Positions 46,748 to 56,776 of a DNA stretch of 64,000 nucleotides are shown here, in pieces (the first letter of the stretch is position 1; every line of letters begins with the position of its first letter). The notes beneath the pieces are model-generated. The model saw only the letters and a program-made list of their open reading frames with translations. It was not told the origin of the DNA and ran no database searches. Source of the stretch: Acidilutibacter cellobiosedens (GTDB taxonomy: Bacteria > Bacillota > Clostridia > Tissierellales > Acidilutibacteraceae); NCBI RefSeq assembly GCF_004103715.1, contig NZ_CP035282.1:558001-622000 (forward strand), in the 5' to 3' direction. The position numbers and the translations under genes were made by a program.

Positions 46748-47680
46748 ATGTTGCAGGACATGATATTAGCTGTAATAGTTGATTTTTTACTGGGAGATCC
46801 GTATAATTTTCCTCATCCGGTGAAATTTATGGGTAAAATTATTTATTATGAGGAAAAGATTGTAAGAAAGTATTTTAAAAGCAATATAGGACTTAAAGTG
46901 GGAGGATTTCTTATTGTTATAATAAATATGGGAATAGGTTTTTTTGTTCCTTATTTTTTATTAAAAGTCCTCAGAGGATATAATATGGTTTACCATATCG
47001 TTAATATTTACCTTATATATACTTGTATATCTGCTAAGTGTCTTCATATTGAGGCAAAGAAGGTATACGATGCTTTAAGCAGAGGAATAGACGAGGCAAG
47101 AGACAGACTCTCCTATATCGTAGGAAGGGATACAAAGAATTTAGATGAAGGGGAAATAATCAGAGCGGATGTGGAGACTGTGGCGGAAAATACTTCCGAC
47201 GGAGTTATAGCGCCTCTTTTTTATATAATGATATTTGGAGCTTCCGGGGGAATGATGTACAAGATGGTGAATACTATGGATTCTATGTTGGGATATAAAA
47301 ATGAAAAATATAAAGATATAGGGTATTTTCCCGCTAAGAATGATGATCTGTTTAATTTGATACCTTCAAGATTATCCGGTATACTTATGTGTATTTCTTC
47401 TGTTTTCAGGTTTGACGTGAAAAATGGGTTCAAAATAATGTTTAGGGACAGAAAAAATCATAAAAGTCCTAATAGTGCTTATCCTGAAGGAGCTGCAGCG
47501 GGACTCTTGAATATTCAATTAGGGGGAAATAATTATTATTCGGGAGAATTAGTTGAAAAACCTACTATAGGAGATAAAACAAAGGTTTTGGAAAAGAAGG
47601 ATATAATAAGGACTATAGAAATAATGTATAGAGCAGAAATACTGTTTCTGTTGATTTATATAGTTATAAAAATAGTTTAA
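46748..47680 (+). CDS. cobD: adenosylcobinamide-phosphate synthase
   Basis: This CbiB/CobD-family membrane enzyme (310 residues from ATG 46748) attaches aminopropanol (phosphate) to adenosylcobyric acid in cobalamin synthesis. The N-terminal DFLLGDPYNFPHPVKFMGKII and the central RADVETVAENTSDGVIAPLFYI and KMVNTMDSMLGYKNEKY blocks are family hallmarks. Four or five hydrophobic segments are present. The frame is open upstream to 46703, but GAAGGTGAT supports the internal start. No other cobalamin gene is nearby. The cell needs adenosylcobalamin for KamDE encoded at 7526-9846. The gene is also called cbiB. Confidence 0.93.
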   Translation: MLQDMILAVIVDFLLGDPYNFPHPVKFMGKIIYYEEKIVRKYFKSNIGLKVGGFLIVIINMGIGFFVPYFLLKVLRGYNMVYHIVNIYLIYTCISAKCLHIEAKKVYDALSRGIDEARDRLSYIVGRDTKNLDEGEIIRADVETVAENTSDGVIAPLFYIMIFGASGGMMYKMVNTMDSMLGYKNEKYKDIGYFPAKNDDLFNLIPSRLSGILMCISSVFRFDVKNGFKIMFRDRKNHKSPNSAYPEGAAAGLLNIQLGGNNYYSGELVEKPTIGDKTKVLEKKDIIRTIEIMYRAEILFLLIYIVIKIV

Positions 47681-47695
47681 TAAGAATTGATTCCT

Positions 47696-47738
47696 AAAAA
47701 GGCTTCCATTAAAACATTAAATTAATGAAGCCTTTTTT
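47696..47738 (+). terminator. terminator after cobD
   Basis: AAAAAGGCTTC pairs with GAAGCCTTTTTT around a 20-base A+T loop. It would also work on the minus strand. Confidence 0.85.
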
Positions 47739-48229
47739 GAAGCCTATTTAGTTCAGATATAAGTTAAAAGAAATATAATTTTTCTATGGGTTAAAAAATA
47801 TTAGGATTTTATAGTATAAAATGACGATTTTGTTCATTTTTTTGTATCAAAAAAAATTTTTTTCAAAATATTAAATTTTTTTTTGTAAAGAAGAAGGATT
47901 TTTTTTAAAGACATAGAATAATAAAAATATTAAAATATTTCACAGAAGAAAATTCATTTCTAATTCACTGCTCGTTAAAAAGATTTATATAAAATGCATA
48001 AAGAAAATATTTGCCGAATAAAACATAGAGTTGTATGGGTTTAAGGTTATGTTTATATGAACATAACTTTAAACTGTGATTTTAACATTACATAATTATA
48101 GACTCATGACATCTTAAGCTAAATTTAATTTGCTTAAAGGATAGATGCCAAATATATAAGAAAGGAGGTTCTAAATAGTAAGGGCAAATATCTTTTAAAA
48201 TAAAGGGGATTAGGAGTGATTAGAAAAAA
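47739..48229. other. A/T-tract-rich leader region of the large protease gene
   Basis: This gene-free stretch has long A and T runs around 47830-47920 that suggest intrinsically bent DNA. It holds a 14-bp inverted repeat with one mismatch at 48040-48073 (TTTAAGGTTATGTT / AACATAACTTTAAA), a likely operator. An AAAGGAGGT sequence at about 48164 has no reading frame behind it. Confidence 0.5.
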
Positions 48230-51200
48230 ATGGGTATTAAGGGAAAAGTAAAACGAAGAATTGCTATCTCAGTATTCCTTTTAATGGTTCTAAGTTCATT
48301 CTCGGCTTTTGCAGAAAATGGTTCTTCTCTTCCGGTTTCTTCCGTGAAGCAAGAACTAAAAACGGAATCAGTTAATAAGATAGAAGATAACTTTATTGAT
48401 TCCATTTCTCAGGGGGATTATGCAGAAGCCATAGTTTATATGAAGAGCCAAGTAGACAGTATGGAAGTTGCCAAGGAAGCCGAAAGTAAACTTTCATCGG
48501 CATTAACTCCATATAAAACTAAAATTGAAGTAAGAAAAGCTGTAATCAATGCTCTAAAGGATAATGCAGAAGATACTCAACAAAAGTTATTGAAGTATTT
48601 GGCTCAGGAAGAGGAAAAGGGAAATGTAGCAGAATATAAACCCTATTATATAATCAATGGAGTTTATGTAAAAGCTACAAAAGATGTAATAGAGAATATT
48701 TCCTATATGAGTGAAGTAGAGAAAATATATGAAAATAAACTTATCCAATTGGATGAGCCTGAAATTACATCAGGGGAAATTCAGGCAAATGAAGATGGAG
48801 TAGAATGGAATATAGAGAGAATAAATGCAGATGCAGCATGGGATCTTGGAGTAGACGGAACCGGAGTTGTTGTAGGAACAATAGATACAGGGGCAACCTG
48901 GAATCATCCTGCACTTCAGGCAAAATGGAGAGGATATAATGCTGACGGTACAACAAATCCTGACGGGAACTGGTTTGATCCTATAAACGAAACTACGATG
49001 CCTGTTGATGAACCTACTATTCCTCACGGGACTCATGTTCTGGGGACAATATTAGGTCAAGAACCGGATGGAAGCAACAAAGTAGGAGCGGCACCGGGAG
49101 CGAAATGGATAACAGCAAAAGCATTTACTCCTGACGGAGGATATGATAATGACATATTAGCCGCAGCACAGTGGATGTTGGCACCCGGCGGAGACGCTAC
49201 AAAAACGCCGGATATAATAAACAACTCATGGGGCGGAGGCTCAGGTTTAGATGAGTGGTTCAGGCCTATGGTACAATCTTGGAGAGCAGCCGGAATACTT
49301 CCTGTGTTTTCAGCAGGGAATCAACAAGGCAGTGCGGCACCTCCAGCTTCAGTGAGTGCACCGGCAAATTATCCCGAAAGTTTTGCTGTAGGAGCAACAG
49401 ATATAAACAATGTTAAGGCTGATTTTTCACAAAGAGGCCCAGGGCCATATGATAATTTAAAACCTGAAGTTTCGGCTCCTGGAGTAAACATCCGTTCATC
49501 AGTACCAGGGGGATATGAAAGCGGATGGAGTGGAACAAGTATGTCAGCGCCGGCAGTTACAGGAACTGCAGCATTGATATTATCAGCAAATAATTCTCTT
49601 TCAATAGAAGATGTAGAAAACCTGTTGAAGGATACGGCAGTACCATTGGAAGATAATGATGACCCGGGACATCCTAACAATGGTTACGGATATGGGCTCA
49701 TAGATGCCTTTGAAGCGGTATCGAGAGTAGCAAGCGGTACTGGAATAATAGAAGGCAAGGTGTTAAAAGAAGGAGAAGATTTAGAAAATCCTGTAATAGT
49801 TCATGAACAAGAAGTATTTGATGCTTATGTAGGTTCTGATATAGACATAAGTGCACAAATTTCAGACGATGTTTCCATTACTGATGTAGAGCTGCTTGTA
49901 AAGGTAACAGGAAGATCATATTGGATAACACTGCCTATGATGAGGACATCGGGAGATTATAAATCCGGAGAATATGTAGGAACTATAACTGCCGATATAA
50001 TAGAACAACCCGGATTCTCATACAAGATAAAGGTAAGAGATTATGACGGAAACGTAGTAGCTACGGATGAATACAATGTAGAAGTTAAATTCGGAGTTGT
50101 ACCTGATGAATATATAACAGATTTTGAAACTTACCCGTCGGGTTGGATATTAGACGGAGACTGGCAGTGGGGTGAACCTGCAGAAGGTATAGGGCCTGCC
50201 CCATTGAGCGGAACCAAACTTGTAGGTACAAACTTAAGCGGAAATTATTCCAACAACGGAGATAATTATTTAATATCGGTACCGTTGGATTTAAGAAATC
50301 CGGAATTGAATCTTGCACAATTCAGAATAAATCAATGGTATGATATGGAAAACAATTCTGACAAAGGTTTTGTATATGTGACAAATGATTACGGAGAAAC
50401 ATGGACTCAGGCAGGGCCTACCTATACGGGTACACAAACCGAGTGGAAGGAAATTGTTATAAACTTGAATGAATATATAGGATCACCTAATCCTGTATTC
50501 ATAGCTTTCAGATTGACTACAGACGGGTCTGTACAAAAAGCAGGATGGTATCTGGATGATGCAAGGCTTATAGCAACTGATGAAGTGGCTCCATCTGCAC
50601 CGGCTAATCTAACCGGCAGATTTATATTGAATACCGTAACATTAAATTGGGATGCAGCCCCCGATAATGACATAGCGGGATATAAAGTTTACCGTTCCGA
50701 TTTAATAGACGGAGAATATATAGCTTTAGGAGAGACTTCAGGAACTTCTTATGGAGACAGGGATATTTTACCGGAGACCACATATTATTATAAAGTTTCA
50801 TCTTATGATTATGCGGGAAATGAAAGTGAATTATCACTTCCGTTGACTATAGAAGTACCGGCATTGGGAGATTATACTTTCTTGACTGATTTTGAAGCTG
50901 ATAATGGAGGCTTTACAACCGGCGGAGATAATAATAGCTGGGAGTGGGGAATACCTACATCAGGTCCCGGAGCAGGATTCTATGGTGAAAAAGTTTGGGC
51001 TACCAGTCTTGCGGGAACTTACCTTAATTACAGTAATAGCTGGATAGAATCTCCTGAAATTAACTTACCTGCGGACCAAAACAGCGTATTAACTGTTGGA
51101 CAATGGTATGAATTTGAGAACAATTATGACAAGGCATATATTCAAATATCTCAGAAGAATGGTGAAGAGTGGTCTGAGTGGGCGAATTTGCTTCCAGGAA

Positions 51201-53755
51201 CAGGATATATAACAGGAAGCGGAACTACATGGACTGATTTTGAACTTCCATTGCCTTCTTCATATGCAGGGCAAACAGTTAAAATCAGATTCCTATTGAC
51301 TACCGACGTTTCTGTTGTGAAAGCAGGTTGGTATATAGATTATGTTATGATTGATTCGTCTGACGAGCCTGCACCGGAAGTAAAACCGGCAGAAAGAAAG
51401 AAATTAGGACTTGATGTTGACTTGACTGCTCCAAAGAAAGAAATTGAGGAAAAACCATTCGATCTCAATTTGGAAACGAAACAATCAGTTAATAATGTAA
51501 AATACGAAACTATAAGTGATAATGAAGTTCAATCCATTCCTTCAGTAACAACAGGATTACCTGTTGATGCAGTGGTAACCGTTCTTGAAACAGGAAGAAG
51601 TGCAAGGACTAATCCTGTGGACGGAAAGTTCAAATTGAAACATGCTGTTAATGAAGGGGACGACACATGGACATTAAGAGCAGAAGCTTATGGATTCTAT
51701 CCTGCAGAAGCTCAGGTTCATTTGGAAGAAGATCAAACAGTTAAGAATAACTTCGTATTGGAAGAAATGCCTAAAGGAACTATAGTAGGAAGAGTATTTG
51801 ATAGATATTCTCACGATCCAGCACCATTTGCAACTATAAGAGTTAAAGAAGATCCGAATGTACCAGTTGTTACTGCCGATGAAAACGGAGAGTTTACAAT
51901 ACCGAACGTATACGTTGGAGATTATACTCTTAAGGTAATAGCAGACGGATTTGAACCGGGAGAAGTAAGCGTAACAGTAGCAGGAAATGAAACTACCGAG
52001 ATAGAGGTACCGTTGAAGAGATTCGTAGGCTATGAAGAAGAAATAGTTTACGATGACGGAACGGCTGAAAATGCTCTTGTATTAAATGCATCAGGTAACG
52101 GTCTGGCAATAAGAGTGACTCCGTCTCAATACGGAAAAGTAAAAGGAGCAAACATATTCTTCTGGGGAACCGACTGGCCAAGTCCGGGAGGAACTCAAAT
52201 AGGAATAACCTTGTATGATACGGATGAGAACGGAAATCCTGTAAAACTTGATGTTCAGCCTAAGATGGTTAATGTAGTAAGAGGAGAATGGAACTATATT
52301 GATTTATCGGAATTTGGATTCTCAACGGACAGAGATTTCTTCGTAGCAACTTATCAGGCTGTAGTAGGAACTTCTTCACCTGGAACAGGAATAGATGAAG
52401 CAAGTCCATATGAAGACAGATCATATCTGTATGTAGGAGATACATTCAGTCCTCTAGCAGATGAAGGTATAGCCGGCGGATTGATGATAAGAGCAAGGAT
52501 GGAATATTCCGTTGACACTCCTGTGATTACTAATTTGGAAGAAGTTAACTATATAAATACTGATACCATATTAGTAGAAGGAACAGTAACGGCAGACGGA
52601 AAAGTAAATATATATGCAAATGGAGTTAAAATTGACGAAGTAAATGCTGTAAATAAGGTATTCAGCAAGGAAGTAACCTTGACTGAAGATGAAAGTATAA
52701 TTACGGCAACTTCGGAAATGAACGGAAAAGAAACCGAACCATCAGCAGGAAAGACCGTAATAAAGGATAAAGTTGCACCGGAATTGATAATTACGGCACC
52801 GGCAGATGGGTTAGTAACAAATGAAAGAGTAGTGGATATAGTAGGAACTGCTACAGATGCTCATTTCGGAAGATTGGAAATAAACGAAAAGAATGTTCCG
52901 GTTGTAGAAGGAGCTTTCCATTCTGAAGAGATAATCCATGAAGGAGAGAATATATTTAACGTAAAAGCTTATGATTTGGCAGGCAATATTACCGAAAGCT
53001 CAATAAGAGTTATCGTTAGAAACGAACTGCCTGTTATAACGGATTTAGAACCTTCGGAAGATGTTAACCTGACAGAAGGAGAGACTCTTACCGTAAGTTT
53101 CAGAAGTGAAGCAGGCGGACATGGATATTTCAGAGTAGCATTCCCAAGCGAAAATTCAACCCAAAGCAGTATGATACCGATGGAAGAAGTAGAAGAAGGA
53201 TACTATGTAGGAACATGGACAGCTCCGGATGTAAGAGCAGGTGGGCTTATAGTCGAAGTGGAATTTACAGATATAGCAGGGAATAAGGTATCAGCTACGG
53301 CAGACGGGAGAATCAATATAGGAGAAGATGAAGAAGAAGGTATAGTAGATTTAGAACCATCACAGGATGTTACATTAGAATGGGGAGAAACATTGACCGT
53401 AAGCTTCAGAAGCGGAGAAGGCGGAGCAGCATCCTTCAGGATGGCTTTCCCAGGCTATAATGTAAATAAATCAGTTATGGTTACAATGAGAGAAGTATCA
53501 CCGGGGTATTATGAAGGGACATGGACAGCTCCTAATAATACAGTAGTGAGCGGTATATTAGTAGAAGTAACATATACCGGTACTGACGGAACTACATTAA
53601 CTGCTACTGCAAATGGTAGAGTTAATGTAGTTGCACCTGACGGAGGAGCAGGAAATCCGTTGAAACCTGTGAAACCCGGGCAACCGATAAAACCCACATT
53701 ACCAAGTAATCCAACTAATCCTATAAATCCTGTAGAACCTAAGGATATATTTTAA
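48230..53755 (+). CDS. secreted bacillopeptidase F-like S8 serine protease
   Basis: The protein has 1841 residues. It has a signal peptide (1-29), an I9-like propeptide (about 50-175) and a complete subtilisin domain with Asp219 (GTIDTG), His266 (PHGTHV), Asn364 (SAGNQ) and Ser437 (SGTSMSAP). Two bacillopeptidase-F/immune-inhibitor-type beta domains (about 625-785 and 880-1040) flank a fibronectin III domain (about 785-880). Two carboxypeptidase-regulatory-like domains (about 1100-1260), Ig-like units and two copies of an LEPS..V.L..GETLTVSFRS repeat (about 1605-1800) follow. A Pro/Lys tail ends the protein. No SLH or LPXTG anchor is visible. It probably feeds the amino-acid fermentations by degrading extracellular protein. 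AGGAG lies 13 bp before the ATG. Confidence 0.9.
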   Translation: MGIKGKVKRRIAISVFLLMVLSSFSAFAENGSSLPVSSVKQELKTESVNKIEDNFIDSISQGDYAEAIVYMKSQVDSMEVAKEAESKLSSALTPYKTKIEVRKAVINALKDNAEDTQQKLLKYLAQEEEKGNVAEYKPYYIINGVYVKATKDVIENISYMSEVEKIYENKLIQLDEPEITSGEIQANEDGVEWNIERINADAAWDLGVDGTGVVVGTIDTGATWNHPALQAKWRGYNADGTTNPDGNWFDPINETTMPVDEPTIPHGTHVLGTILGQEPDGSNKVGAAPGAKWITAKAFTPDGGYDNDILAAAQWMLAPGGDATKTPDIINNSWGGGSGLDEWFRPMVQSWRAAGILPVFSAGNQQGSAAPPASVSAPANYPESFAVGATDINNVKADFSQRGPGPYDNLKPEVSAPGVNIRSSVPGGYESGWSGTSMSAPAVTGTAALILSANNSLSIEDVENLLKDTAVPLEDNDDPGHPNNGYGYGLIDAFEAVSRVASGTGIIEGKVLKEGEDLENPVIVHEQEVFDAYVGSDIDISAQISDDVSITDVELLVKVTGRSYWITLPMMRTSGDYKSGEYVGTITADIIEQPGFSYKIKVRDYDGNVVATDEYNVEVKFGVVPDEYITDFETYPSGWILDGDWQWGEPAEGIGPAPLSGTKLVGTNLSGNYSNNGDNYLISVPLDLRNPELNLAQFRINQWYDMENNSDKGFVYVTNDYGETWTQAGPTYTGTQTEWKEIVINLNEYIGSPNPVFIAFRLTTDGSVQKAGWYLDDARLIATDEVAPSAPANLTGRFILNTVTLNWDAAPDNDIAGYKVYRSDLIDGEYIALGETSGTSYGDRDILPETTYYYKVSSYDYAGNESELSLPLTIEVPALGDYTFLTDFEADNGGFTTGGDNNSWEWGIPTSGPGAGFYGEKVWATSLAGTYLNYSNSWIESPEINLPADQNSVLTVGQWYEFENNYDKAYIQISQKNGEEWSEWANLLPGTGYITGSGTTWTDFELPLPSSYAGQTVKIRFLLTTDVSVVKAGWYIDYVMIDSSDEPAPEVKPAERKKLGLDVDLTAPKKEIEEKPFDLNLETKQSVNNVKYETISDNEVQSIPSVTTGLPVDAVVTVLETGRSARTNPVDGKFKLKHAVNEGDDTWTLRAEAYGFYPAEAQVHLEEDQTVKNNFVLEEMPKGTIVGRVFDRYSHDPAPFATIRVKEDPNVPVVTADENGEFTIPNVYVGDYTLKVIADGFEPGEVSVTVAGNETTEIEVPLKRFVGYEEEIVYDDGTAENALVLNASGNGLAIRVTPSQYGKVKGANIFFWGTDWPSPGGTQIGITLYDTDENGNPVKLDVQPKMVNVVRGEWNYIDLSEFGFSTDRDFFVATYQAVVGTSSPGTGIDEASPYEDRSYLYVGDTFSPLADEGIAGGLMIRARMEYSVDTPVITNLEEVNYINTDTILVEGTVTADGKVNIYANGVKIDEVNAVNKVFSKEVTLTEDESIITATSEMNGKETEPSAGKTVIKDKVAPELIITAPADGLVTNERVVDIVGTATDAHFGRLEINEKNVPVVEGAFHSEEIIHEGENIFNVKAYDLAGNITESSIRVIVRNELPVITDLEPSEDVNLTEGETLTVSFRSEAGGHGYFRVAFPSENSTQSSMIPMEEVEEGYYVGTWTAPDVRAGGLIVEVEFTDIAGNKVSATADGRINIGEDEEEGIVDLEPSQDVTLEWGETLTVSFRSGEGGAASFRMAFPGYNVNKSVMVTMREVSPGYYEGTWTAPNNTVVSGILVEVTYTGTDGTTLTATANGRVNVVAPDGGAGNPLKPVKPGQPIKPTLPSNPTNPINPVEPKDIF

Positions 53756-53768
53756 GTAGTCAATTCAG

Positions 53769-53808
53769 GAAAGGGCGAGAAATTTTTTCTCTGCCCTTTC
53801 TTTTTCTT
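53769..53808 (+). terminator. terminator after the protease gene
   Basis: GAAAGGGC / GCCCTTTC with a 16-base loop (GAGA/TCTC pairing inside) is followed by TTTTTC. Confidence 0.8.
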
Positions 53809-53866
53809 ATAACTGATCTCTATATTTTATGTTATAATTATTTTTAGTTGAAGGAGGGGTTTAAGA

Positions 53867-54430
53867 TTGCATCAATATAGTGGAAAACTTATTGTACATA
53901 CAGGATCAATGTTTTCGGGAAAAACATCAAATTTGGAAAATGATGTAAAACGATTTAAGATTGCAGGATATAATACTGTCGCTTTTAAACCTGCTATAGA
54001 AAACAGATATTCTGAAAGCCAAATAGTTACTCATGACCATACATCTATAAATGCTATTTCGGTAAAAAACATTGAGGAAATAAATGAATATTTAAGTGAA
54101 TTTAATCCTAATGTGATTGCGATAGATGAGATTCAATTTTTAGGCGGAAAGATAGACGATATAGTAGAGAGCATAAATGGGTTTTTAAAAAAAGGGATTA
54201 CGGTAGTTGTGGCAGGATTGGACATGGACTATACGGGGAAACCCTTTGAAATTGTCAAGGAATTAATGCCCATATCGGATTATCTTTATAAACATCATGC
54301 CGTCTGTGTAAAATGCGGAGGCGATGCGTGGATAAGCCATAGAAAATCCGGAGGAAAAGAAAGAATAAAGATAGGTGCTGACAAAGATTATGAACCCTTA
54401 TGTCGAAAGTGTTTTTTGAGGGAAAAATAA
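53867..54430 (+). CDS. tdk: thymidine kinase (type II)
   Basis: This 187-residue kinase phosphorylates thymidine with ATP for nucleotide salvage. Walker A is GSMFSGKT at residues 13-20, IDEIQF near 86 is the Walker B/DExQF motif, and four zinc-binding cysteines are present (CVKC near 145, CRKC near 180). The lasso segment GLDMDYTGKPF is intact. The TTG start follows GGAGGGG. It is a single-gene unit with its own terminator. The C-terminus is basic and short, as in other Firmicutes. Confidence 0.96.
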   Translation: MHQYSGKLIVHTGSMFSGKTSNLENDVKRFKIAGYNTVAFKPAIENRYSESQIVTHDHTSINAISVKNIEEINEYLSEFNPNVIAIDEIQFLGGKIDDIVESINGFLKKGITVVVAGLDMDYTGKPFEIVKELMPISDYLYKHHAVCVKCGGDAWISHRKSGGKERIKIGADKDYEPLCRKCFLREK

Positions 54431-54458
54431 CTTAGCAATATGGCTAAGTTATTTTTTT
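54426..54458 (+). terminator. terminator after tdk
   Basis: The 11-bp stem AATAACTTAGC / GCTAAGTTATT is followed by six T residues. The left arm includes the stop codon. Confidence 0.85.
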
Positions 54459-54626
54459 ATTGTTTTTTTCCCGGGAAATATGTAGAAACATAAAATAAAA
54501 TTTATATAAAAATTTACATTTAATTAACATACCAATTATAATTTTAAGAGGATTTTTGTTTTTATTGTAGAAATATTTAGATATCAGAATTGATGAAATA
54601 AATAAGGAAAAACCTAATTTTCAGTC

Positions 54627-54673
54627 AAAAAGGCATAAACTTTGACATTAAGTTTAAAGTTTATGCCTTTTTT
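54627..54673. terminator. bidirectional terminator between convergent genes
   Basis: The 17-bp stem (AAAAAGGCATAAACTTT and its inverse) has an A-run on the left and a T-run on the right. It serves the minus-strand gene at 54698. Confidence 0.85.
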
Positions 54674-54697
54674 GAAATTCATTTAAGCAGGATTTCC

Positions 54698-54979
54698 CTA
54701 TGAGTTATAAAATAATTTTTTATTTTTGGATATGTTATCGGATATTTCATCTATTTTTTCATCTAATTTTATTATATGATCAGAGATTGTAATAATGTCC
54801 GGATCTGTAATTTCTCCTTTTTTTACTTTCTCATAAGAAATTGCTCCTAATGATGCTATAAATTTTTGCTTTTCACTTTCGAATTTTGCCTTCTTGAGTT
54901 TCAGGATAGTAACTTCTTTAAATTCTTTAATCTGCTCATGGGTAGATGGCTCATAAGGAGATTCCATTTTCGTATTCAT
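54698..54979 (-). CDS. small charged helical protein, function unknown
   Basis: This 93-residue protein is rich in Lys and Glu and predicted mostly helical (HEQIKEFKEVTILKLKKAKFE, then IIKLDEKIDEISDNI). It has no signal peptide, membrane segment or cysteine. The reading frame is supported by an AAGGAAGTGATCTG ribosome site, a terminator immediately downstream and isolation from other genes. An internal Met at residue 5 is a less likely start. I do not recognise the family. Confidence 0.65.
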   Translation of the reverse strand: MNTKMESPYEPSTHEQIKEFKEVTILKLKKAKFESEKQKFIASLGAISYEKVKKGEITDPDIITISDHIIKLDEKIDEISDNISKNKKLFYNS

Positions 54980-55124
54980 CAGATCACTTCCTTTATTTTT
55001 ATATTATTATTATCGATAAGTTTTAGTATTTAAATTACATTATTTACATAGAAAAGGAATAATAGTAGTATGTTACTATTTAATAACGATAATTTGTGGT
55101 TCTTAATACCTATTCCAAAAATAA

Positions 55125-55142
55125 ATTGAAAATTTATTCAAA
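55125..55142. promoter_or_regulatory. distal ARG box
   Basis: ATTGAAAATTTATTCAAA matches the ArgR consensus WNTGAATWWWWATTCANW with one difference. It lies about 280 bp before the arcA promoter. Confidence 0.5.
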
Positions 55143-55344
55143 TTTTAAAAAATCATTGAAAGAAATACTTCCTTGTGATAAAATTAAAATATAAGTAAAT
55201 ATTAAACGTATTTCCTCTGATTAACTTATTATTTTTATAAAACATAAAATTTAATTAAGTATTAAGTTTTTGTAACATTAATTGCATAAAAATAAATTAT
55301 AGGTATATTTATAAAAAGAAAACGTCACCATCATTTCCCAAATA

Positions 55345-55383
55345 ATTGAATATATAACCTTTTAATTTGAATATATATTCTTA
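55345..55383. promoter_or_regulatory. tandem ARG boxes of the arc operon
   Basis: Box 2 (55366-55383, TTTGAATATATATTCTTA) differs from the ArgR consensus by one base. Box 1 (55345-55362) keeps one good half-site (TTGAATATATA). The two are 18 bp each with a 3-bp gap, the arrangement bound by an ArgR hexamer. They end about 40 bp before the -35 element, a position typical of activation. Confidence 0.65.
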
Positions 55384-55422
55384 GGCTCTATTGTAAAAGC
55401 TATAAAAACAGAGAAAAGACGT

Positions 55423-55451
55423 TTGACAGAGATATTTCCGTAATATATAAT
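55423..55451 (+). promoter_or_regulatory. consensus sigma-A promoter of arcABC
   Basis: TTGACA and TATAAT are both perfect and separated by 17 bp. Transcription from near 55458 leaves a leader of about 60 nt. Confidence 0.88.
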
Positions 55452-55518
55452 CAAGCTGTAAATTTTACATCTATCGACAAAATTTATTAAGAATAACTTA
55501 TAAATGGAGGGGACAATT

Positions 55519-56748
55519 TTGGAAAATAAATCTTTACACATTACTTCTGAGATTGGAAAATTGAAGTCAGTTTTACTTCACAGGCCCGGGAAAGAATTGG
55601 AAAATTTGACTCCCGATCTCTTGGAGAGATTATTGTTTGATGATATTCCATATTTAAAAATTGCTCAAGAGGAACACGATGAATTTGCTAAAACTTTAAG
55701 AGATAACGGAGTTGAAGTTCTTTATCTTGCCGAATTGGCCGCAGAGTCTCTGTATGATGAAAAGATTAAACTCAATTTTGTAAATCAGTTTATAGATGAA
55801 GCTAATATTGAAAGTGAAGGGTTAAAAGAGGCTTTAGGGGAATATCTGTATACATTTTCCAATAAGGAAATGGTTGATAAAATGATGGCTGGAATCAGAA
55901 AGGATGAAGTACCAAAGTATAAGAGAACATCTCTTTCCGATATGATTGATGATTCTTATCCCTTCATATGTGACCCGCTTCCAAATTTATATTTTACAAG
56001 GGATCCGGCTGCAGCTATAGGAAATGGAGTCACTTTGAATCATATGAGAACCCAAACCAGAAACAGGGAAACTATATTTACAAAATATATCTTTGAACAT
56101 CATCCTAAATTTAAAGATATGAATATTCCTTTTTGGTATAACAGAAACGAAACTACTTCATTGGAAGGAGGAGATGAGCTGATATTAAACGAAAAGACAT
56201 TAGCTATAGGTATTTCTCAAAGAACCGATGCTCGCTCCATTGAAAAGGTTTCTAAAAAACTTTTCAATTCCAATACTAATTTTGAAAGAGTGTTGGCATT
56301 CCATATTCCGAAGAAGAGAGCTTTTATGCACTTGGATACTGTGTTTACTATGGTAGATTATGATAAATTTACTGTTCATCCCGGAATTGAAGGGCCTTTA
56401 ACGGTATACGAAATAACAAAAGATGAGAAATCGGAAAATGGGCTGAAAGTAAATAAAGAAAACGGTACCCTTGAACAGATATTGACTAAATATTTGAACA
56501 GAAAAATTACTCTTATAAGATGTGGCGGTGGGGATCCGATAAATGCAGCCAGGGAACAATGGAATGACGGTTCCAATACTTTGGCTATTGCACCGGGAGA
56601 AGTTGTGGTTTATTCAAGAAATTATATAACCAATGAACTTCTTGATAAATATGGAATTAAACTTCATATTGTTCCGTCTTGCGAACTTTCTCGAGGCAGA
56701 GGGGGTCCAAGATGTATGAGTATGCCCCTTATAAGAGAAGATATATAA
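55519..56748 (+). CDS. arcA: arginine deiminase
   Basis: ArcA hydrolyses L-arginine to citrulline and ammonia, the first step of the ATP-yielding ADI pathway. The guanidino-modifying signatures are present: [36 protein letters not shown] and the C-terminal catalytic cysteine in [10 protein letters not shown] use TTG 55519 (409 residues), because GGAGGGG at 55507-55513 is then correctly spaced. The in-frame ATG at 55504 overlaps that ribosome site. The operon order is arcA-arcB-arcC, with 28 bp between arcA and arcB. Confidence 0.96.
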   Translation: MENKSLHITSEIGKLKSVLLHRPGKELENLTPDLLERLLFDDIPYLKIAQEEHDEFAKTLRDNGVEVLYLAELAAESLYDEKIKLNFVNQFIDEANIESEGLKEALGEYLYTFSNKEMVDKMMAGIRKDEVPKYKRTSLSDMIDDSYPFICDPLPNLYFTRDPAAAIGNGVTLNHMRTQTRNRETIFTKYIFEHHPKFKDMNIPFWYNRNETTSLEGGDELILNEKTLAIGISQRTDARSIEKVSKKLFNSNTNFERVLAFHIPKKRAFMHLDTVFTMVDYDKFTVHPGIEGPLTVYEITKDEKSENGLKVNKENGTLEQILTKYLNRKITLIRCGGGDPINAAREQWNDGSNTLAIAPGEVVVYSRNYITNELLDKYGIKLHIVPSCELSRGRGGPRCMSMPLIREDI

Positions 56749-56776
56749 TAAAAATATATAAAGGAGAGATGCTATT

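Noticed and set aside
47830-47920. Long A and T runs that could be an origin-type unwinding region.
   Set aside because: No DnaA boxes (TTATCCACA) were found near it; A/T tracts are common in this genome's promoters.
55504-55518. ATG at 55504 as start of arcA.
   Set aside because: The only good ribosome site, GGAGGGG, lies between this ATG and TTG 55519, so TTG is the likely start.
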